This document shows positions 4,340 to 5,518 of a DNA stretch of 5,518 nt, in pieces. Source of the DNA: Candidatus Thiomargarita nelsonii (lineage in GTDB: Bacteria; Pseudomonadota; Gammaproteobacteria; Beggiatoales; Beggiatoaceae). The notes beneath the pieces are model-generated. The model did no database searches. It was given only the letters and a program-made list of their open reading frames with translations, and was not told where the DNA came from. Position 1 is the stretch's first letter, and the number at the start of each line of letters is the position of its first letter. The DNA is taken from contig LUTY01002518.1 of NCBI GenBank assembly GCA_001640045.1, positions 1-5,518 of the forward strand, in the 5' to 3' direction. A program made the position numbers and the translations under genes.

Positions 4340-5395
4340 ATGATAAAAACAAACCACCTACAAATCAGCCCAGACACACTCAACATCATCGCCCAAATTG
4401 ACGAATTCAAAGGCGCATGGCGAGCTTTAGGCACCCTCGCGCCTGAACGCCTAACAGCACTACGGCAGATAGCAACCATCGAAAGCATAGGCTCATCAAC
4501 CCGTATCGAAGGCAGCAAACTCTCTGATCGCGAAATTGAACAACTCCTATCCAACCTAAAAATCAAAACATTTAACACCCGAGACGAACAAGAAGTAGCC
4601 GGCTATGCAGAAGTCATGGAACTCATCTTCCAATCCTGGGAAAACATCCCACTAACCGAAAACCACATCAAACAACTACATCGCGATCTCCTTATTTACA
4701 GCCAAAAAGATGAACGCCATCGTGGTGAATACAAAACCTCCCCTAACAGCGTCGCAGCCTTTGATGAAAACGGCAAAAAAATCGGAATAATCTTTGAAAC
4801 CGCAACACCGTTTGAAACGCCAAGACTAATGACAGAACTCATAAACTGGCACAATCAAACTCATGCTGAAAAAATACTTCATCCCCTATTGATCATCGGA
4901 ATTTTTATCGTAATTTTCTTAGAAATTCACCCATTTCAAGATGGAAATGGACGCTTAAGTCGTATTTTGACCACCTTACTTTTACTACAAACCGGCTATG
5001 CCTATGTACCCTACAGCTCATTAGAAAGCGTGATTGAACAAAATAAAGAAGGCTACTATCTCGCACTACGTCAAACACAAGGCACTATTCGTACTAACCA
5101 ACCCAATTGGCAACCTTGGCTCAAATTCTTTCTGCGAGCCTTGCAGCAACAGATGAAAAACTTAGCCAAAAAAGTTGAACGTGAAAAAATTATTTTATCA
5201 GTTTTACCTGAACTCTCTGTGCAGATACTTGACTATGCTCGCGAACATGGACGGGTAACAATTGGAGATATGATCAAACTCACAGGCACCAGTCGCAACA
5301 CCTTAAAACAACATTTCCGTCAGTTGACTCAAAAAGGACATTTAGTTATGCATGGGAATGGTCGTGGAGCCTGGTATTCTCTGACAAGCCTTTAG
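4340..5395 (+). CDS. fic: Fic-domain protein (putative AMP-transferase) with N-terminal inhibitory helix and C-terminal winged helix
   Basis: Fic enzymes transfer AMP or a related phosphate-containing group from a nucleotide to hydroxyl side chains of target proteins. From ATG 4340 the product has 351 residues. The N-terminal part resembles Fic_N and carries the inhibitory motif S-x-x-x-E-G (STRIEG, Ser53, Glu57, Gly58), typical of self-inhibited class II proteins. A flap-like segment RHRGEYKTSPNSV follows at about 126-138. The catalytic motif HPFQDGNGRLSR is complete, with His197. Residues from about 285 form a winged helix (VTIGDMIKLTGTSRNTLKQHFRQL). A TTG at 4331 would add three residues; an in-frame TAA at 4328-4330 rules out any earlier start. 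There is no clear Shine-Dalgarno. No antitoxin gene lies beside it, fitting built-in inhibition. The target is unknown, and the winged helix may bind its own promoter. Confidence 0.93.
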   Translation: MIKTNHLQISPDTLNIIAQIDEFKGAWRALGTLAPERLTALRQIATIESIGSSTRIEGSKLSDREIEQLLSNLKIKTFNTRDEQEVAGYAEVMELIFQSWENIPLTENHIKQLHRDLLIYSQKDERHRGEYKTSPNSVAAFDENGKKIGIIFETATPFETPRLMTELINWHNQTHAEKILHPLLIIGIFIVIFLEIHPFQDGNGRLSRILTTLLLLQTGYAYVPYSSLESVIEQNKEGYYLALRQTQGTIRTNQPNWQPWLKFFLRALQQQMKNLAKKVEREKIILSVLPELSVQILDYAREHGRVTIGDMIKLTGTSRNTLKQHFRQLTQKGHLVMHGNGRGAWYSLTSL

Positions 5396-5403
5396 ACACT
5401 GAA

Positions 5404-5443
5404 AAGTCACCCGTTCCAAAACTAAGTCACCCGTTCCAAAACT
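5404..5443 (+). repeat. Perfect 20-bp tandem repeat after fic
   Basis: AAGTCACCCGTTCCAAAACT occurs twice head to tail with no mismatch, beginning 8 bp after the fic stop. It loosely resembles the 22-bp family (AAGTTACC followed by A/T- and C-containing sequence), so it may be a related repeat. A run of six T follows shortly after, but the repeat forms no hairpin and no terminator is evident. Confidence 0.85.
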
Positions 5444-5458
5444 ATTTTTTGCATTTAT

Positions 5459-5518
5459 ATGAACATCGACAAAAAATCGCTAAACAAGCTCCTCCATGAG
5501 ACGCTTTCAACTCAATAT
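5459..5518 (+). CDS. Possible start of a new ORF (cut by the window end)
   Basis: ATG at 5459 opens a frame of 20 codons to the end of the window, starting MNIDKKSLNKLLHE. The residues look protein-like (lysine- and leucine-rich, helix-forming), but there is no Shine-Dalgarno in the T-rich sequence before it. A minus-strand frame is also open from the window edge and could be the end of another gene. Too little is visible to decide. Confidence 0.25.
   Translation, partial: MNIDKKSLNKLLHETLSTQY

Noticed and set aside
4231..4578. 115-codon minus-strand frame opposite the start of fic
   Set aside because: It lies antisense to the clear Fic N-terminus and has no recognisable domain.
4340..5395. 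Toxin-antitoxin pair with a separate antitoxin upstream of fic
   Set aside because: No small antitoxin-like gene precedes fic, and the inhibitory motif is inside the Fic protein itself.

Overview
The window is an AT-rich, gene-poor stretch of bacterial accessory DNA made mostly of mobile-element debris, short repeats and damaged genes around a few intact coding regions. The mix suggests a gammaproteobacterial large sulfur bacterium (Beggiatoa/Thiomargarita-like): a long-transposase IS1-type element, a group II intron maturase scrap, a single-domain bacteriohemerythrin, a Fic protein and many small palindromic and tandem repeats. That assignment is inference from gene content only; there is no rRNA or marker gene to confirm it.

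Layout. Positions 3-173 hold the 3' end of an unidentified gene. Next is an insertion sequence (about 239-1660, possibly 220-1678) whose minus-strand transposase is full length with an apparently intact zinc finger and DDE triad. A strong palindromic element sits just inside its right end. From 1680 to 2561, also on the minus strand, is an unrecognised 293-residue, one-membrane-segment, cysteine-bearing protein. Its ribosome binding site and start lie in the remains of a group II intron reverse transcriptase/maturase N-terminus (2562-2672). A tandem 22-bp repeat (2709-2753) precedes a plus-strand bacteriohemerythrin (2792-3154) that stops just short of its last iron ligand. A short hairpin and a 99-bp palindromic element (3193-3291) follow. 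Then comes a minus-strand fragment (3317-3886) holding only the C-terminal quarter or so of a RecD2-like helicase, in DNA with an extreme A+C bias on the plus strand. About 450 bp with no convincing gene (3887-4339) carries a second copy of the 22-bp tandem repeat and ends in a promoter-like region. The last complete gene (4340-5395) is a Fic-domain enzyme with an N-terminal inhibitory motif and a C-terminal winged helix. A perfect 20-bp tandem repeat follows it, and a possible new ORF runs off the end.

The genes do not form an operon or pathway. The pieces most likely to work as independent units are the IS, the membrane protein and the Fic enzyme. The Fic gene has a consensus -10 box ending 8 bp before its ATG, with palindromic and direct-repeat sequence beside it, which suggests an autoregulated and possibly leaderless transcript. 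The recD2 fragment and maturase scrap are relics, and the hemerythrin is probably damaged.
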